Below, one piece after another: positions 4,755-6,886 of a DNA stretch of 6,886 nt (its first letter is position 1; each line of letters begins with the position of its first letter). The notes under the pieces were generated by a model, which was not told the DNA's origin, ran no database searches, and saw nothing but the letters and a program-made list of their open reading frames with translations. The DNA lies in assembly GCA_028716065.1 (NCBI GenBank), contig JAQUQN010000057.1, forward strand, positions 1 to 6,886, in the 5' to 3' direction. Source of the DNA: Candidatus Omnitrophota bacterium. Lineage in GTDB: Bacteria > Omnitrophota > Gorgyraeia > 2-01-FULL-45-10. The position numbers were made by a program, and so were the translations under genes.

Positions 4755-6544
4755 CAAAAAAATGCGCCCGCATAGCGCTCTCTTTCCTTATAATAGCCGG
4801 CCTGGCAGTCTTCTCGCATGTCCGGGCCGAAGACGGGCCTCAGGCTTTACGGGACGCACCCGCCGCGGATAAAGCAACTGCTATCAAAGAAACGGCCGAT
4901 ACCGCTTCTCCCGGGACGCCGCAGAAGGCGGCCGCCGTAAATAATAAAAAAGATTCCAAGATATCCCTCGACCTCAAAGGCATAGATATAGTGGAACTCC
5001 TGAAGGTCCTCTCTCTGAAGACGGGCTTCACGATAGTCCCCACAAAGGGGGTGTCGGGCAGGGTCAACATCTATCTGAATAACCTCACATTCGACGACGC
5101 CTTCAACATAATCCTTTTAAGCCAGGACCTTGCCGCCTACAGGAAGGGCGACATCATAAATGTGATGACGAGCCAGGAATACGAGAAGCTCTACGGCAGG
5201 AAGTATACGGATAACAGGAAGGTGAAGGTGGTGAAGCTGAAATACGCAAAACCGTCGGTCGTCTTTACCGCGATAGGCAATCTGAAATCCGACATAGGCA
5301 AGATAATCGCGGATGAGGCATCGGGGACGATATTCATGATAGATGTCCCGCAGAATCTCAGGCTTATGGAAGAGACGATCATGGACGTGGACAGGCCTCT
5401 CGAATCCGCCTCTTTTGAACTTAAATACGCGAAGCCTGCCGACATAAAAGCGCATCTCTCGGCCGCGGTGACGCCGGGGCTCGGAGAGGTATTGGTGGAT
5501 GAAAAGTCGGGGAAGATAGTTGTATATGATCTTAGCAATAAGATGGCAAAGATACGCCGCATGGTTAAGGCATTTGATTCAGCCCCTCTCCAGGTATTTA
5601 TAGAGGCGGAGATAGTGCAGGTTATACTCAATGACCAATTTCAGCGCGGAGTTGACTGGCAGTATATGTTATCCGGGAAGTCATGGCAGAAATGGCTTAA
5701 GATAGGCACCATAGACCTCAAGGGGTTCTTCACGTCCGGACTGACGAGCCCGGTCCAGCAGATATATGCCGGGACTCTTTCAAAGACGAATTACACCGCC
5801 CTTATAGATTTTTTGCAGACTTACGGCGATACAAAGACGCTCTCCCGTCCGCGCCTCGCAGTCGTAGATAACCAGGAGGCGAAGGTCCTCGTGGGCACGC
5901 GCCAGGCTTATGTGAGCCAGTCCCTGAGCCAGGCGCAGACGACCACGGTCACTTCGGAGAGCGTGCAATTCGTTGATGTCGGCGTGAAATTGAACGTCGT
6001 CCCCTCCATCAGCAGCGATGGATTCATCGTCATGAAGATACGGCCGGAGGTGAGCACGGTGGAATCGACACTTACCACTTATCTCCAGAGCCAGATACCG
6101 ATAGTATCAAGCTCCGAAGCGGAAACGGTCGTGAAGGTGAAAGACGGGACGATGATAGTGCTGGCCGGCCTCATGAAGGAAGAGAATACTGATGATATCA
6201 GCGGCTGGCCATATTTGTCCAAACTGACGTTCTTTGGCATGGCCTTCGGCAAACGTACCACGGAGAAGAAGAATACCGAGATAATAATATTCATTACGCC
6301 CCATATAATAACGGGCGAGGCGCCTGTGGAAGACCACACCCTGGAAGACATCTATCCGCCCGATGTGCTGCCCAAGGATCTCAAGGATGACATCATAGAT
6401 AATAAGATAAAGGAGATAGACTTAAAGAAGAAAGAATCTGTGGGTGGATCTATGGATAAAAGCAAAAAGGCCTCAGGCGCGGCGGTTAAAAAAAGCGCCG
6501 ATGGTAATATAAATATAAAGATGAAAGGGCTAAAAAATCTATGA
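4751..6544 (+). CDS. Secretin (GspD/PilQ superfamily outer-membrane channel)
   Basis: This 597-residue precursor begins with a signal peptide (about 1-26: KK, hydrophobic core, likely cleavage after Val-Arg-Ala26). A low-complexity Ala/Lys/Asp linker (27-68) follows. Next is an STN/N0-like domain (about 69-150, starting ISLDLKGIDIVELLKVLS), then two short N1-type ring repeats (about 158-216 and 220-276) that both contain LKYAKP. The secretin beta domain runs from about 279 to 522. Its conserved parts are VFIEAEIVQV (282-291), LSRPRLAVVDNQEAKVLVG (364-382), VGVKLNVVP (410-418), VKDGTMIVLAGLM (463-475) and IIIFITPHII (511-520). A lysine-rich tail (523-597) ends the protein. It would form the gated multimeric outer-membrane pore of a type II secretion, type IV pilus or related system. 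No AMIN domain is seen, and GspD versus PilQ is undecided. It is translationally coupled to the MerR-type gene before it and to the TPR lipoprotein after it. Confidence 0.92.
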   Translation: MTKKCARIALSFLIIAGLAVFSHVRAEDGPQALRDAPAADKATAIKETADTASPGTPQKAAAVNNKKDSKISLDLKGIDIVELLKVLSLKTGFTIVPTKGVSGRVNIYLNNLTFDDAFNIILLSQDLAAYRKGDIINVMTSQEYEKLYGRKYTDNRKVKVVKLKYAKPSVVFTAIGNLKSDIGKIIADEASGTIFMIDVPQNLRLMEETIMDVDRPLESASFELKYAKPADIKAHLSAAVTPGLGEVLVDEKSGKIVVYDLSNKMAKIRRMVKAFDSAPLQVFIEAEIVQVILNDQFQRGVDWQYMLSGKSWQKWLKIGTIDLKGFFTSGLTSPVQQIYAGTLSKTNYTALIDFLQTYGDTKTLSRPRLAVVDNQEAKVLVGTRQAYVSQSLSQAQTTTVTSESVQFVDVGVKLNVVPSISSDGFIVMKIRPEVSTVESTLTTYLQSQIPIVSSSEAETVVKVKDGTMIVLAGLMKEENTDDISGWPYLSKLTFFGMAFGKRTTEKKNTEIIIFITPHIITGEAPVEDHTLEDIYPPDVLPKDLKDDIIDNKIKEIDLKKKESVGGSMDKSKKASGAAVKKSADGNINIKMKGLKNL

Positions 6545-6886
6545 AAAATAATCTGATAACGGTTTTGTTCCTGGTCATATCCCTGTCATTAACAGGCTGC
6601 GCCGGGTCGCAGGTGAAAAGGCAGGAAGCGAAAGAGTCAGCCTCAAAATATGCCGCCCTTTATGAAGAATTAGGGACCGCCTATACCAAGGCGGGCATGT
6701 TCGATGAAGCGATGGCCGCCTATAAAGAATCTCTTATATACGGGCCGAACAATGCCAAGATACATTATTATCTGGGGCTGCTTTACCAGAAGAACATGCA
6801 CGATCCTCAGAAGGCAGCGTACCATTTTAAAAAGTATCTGTATCTTAATCCGGACGCAAAAGATAAAAGAGAGGTACGGTATCTCA
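6541..6886 (+). CDS. TPR-repeat lipoprotein, candidate secretin pilotin, 5' part
   Basis: The first 115 codons of an open frame run off the right edge. A short signal peptide ends in the lipobox LTGC with lipidated Cys20. Ala21 follows, and the lack of Asp at +2 suggests sorting to the outer membrane under the E. coli Lol rule. After a charged linker come tetratricopeptide repeats at about 37-70 (LYEELGTAYTKAGMFDEAM, then A-A-Y-K-E-S-L) and 71-104 (IHYYLGLLYQK, then A-A-Y-H-F-K-K-Y-L, ending N-P), and possibly more beyond the window. ATG 6541 overlaps the secretin stop (ATGA), with GAAAGGG at 6523-6529. TPR lipoproteins PilF/PilW are pilotins that carry the type IV pilus secretin to the outer membrane. 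The immediate position after a secretin with a long C-terminal tail makes that role attractive, but many TPR lipoproteins have other jobs. Confidence 0.85.
   Translation, partial: MKNNLITVLFLVISLSLTGCAGSQVKRQEAKESASKYAALYEELGTAYTKAGMFDEAMAAYKESLIYGPNNAKIHYYLGLLYQKNMHDPQKAAYHFKKYLYLNPDAKDKREVRYL

Noticed and set aside
5191..5631. Minus-strand open frame of 146 codons opposite the secretin
   Set aside because: It is a shadow of the secretin coding sequence, is serine-rich low-quality protein, and has no ribosome site or family match I recognise.
1..6886. CRISPR array, tRNA or rRNA gene, insertion sequence or phage attachment site
   Set aside because: No regularly spaced repeats, cloverleaf sequence, transposase motif or flanking inverted repeats were seen; the window is nearly all coding.

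Overview
The window is a densely packed, entirely plus-strand bacterial region. Ile ATA and Arg AGG/AGA codons are frequent, and genes mostly overlap or abut. The organism is probably an anaerobic or facultative diderm. Subunits and a maturation protease of a group 4 [NiFe] hydrogenase point to H2 metabolism. A secretin with a signal peptide and an outer-membrane-type lipoprotein point to an outer membrane. The gene mix and codon style would suit a candidate phylum such as Omnitrophota, but that assignment is a guess from style and not from a marker gene.

Region 1 (1-4433) reads as one long operon: the 3' end of mrpF, then mrpG, a PhoU-domain gene, a HycF/HyfH-like two-cluster ferredoxin, a HycI-type hydrogenase maturation protease, pabB and a pabC-like gene. 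Junctions are an 8-nt overlap, 1-nt gap, 19-nt gap, 14-nt overlap, 4-nt overlap and 1-nt gap. The mrp genes with the hydrogenase-type ferredoxin and protease suggest the distal end of a membrane-bound, ion-pumping (Mbh/Ech/Hyf-like) hydrogenase locus. Its large and small subunits would lie upstream of the window. The PhoU-like protein inside it is the most unexpected member. The last two genes make p-aminobenzoate for folate.

Region 2 (4434-4532) is the only real intergenic space. It holds a good sigma70-type promoter with an extended -10, and an imperfect direct repeat with 30-bp spacing.

Region 3 (4533-6886) is a second operon with 4-nt ATGA junctions: a 73-aa MerR-type DNA-binding protein lacking any effector or dimerisation domain (BldC-like in architecture), a 597-aa secretin of the GspD/PilQ superfamily, and the start of a TPR lipoprotein that is a candidate pilotin. 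It looks like the start of a type II secretion or type IV pilus-like locus carrying its own small regulator. No RNA genes, mobile elements, CRISPR arrays or convincing terminators were seen.
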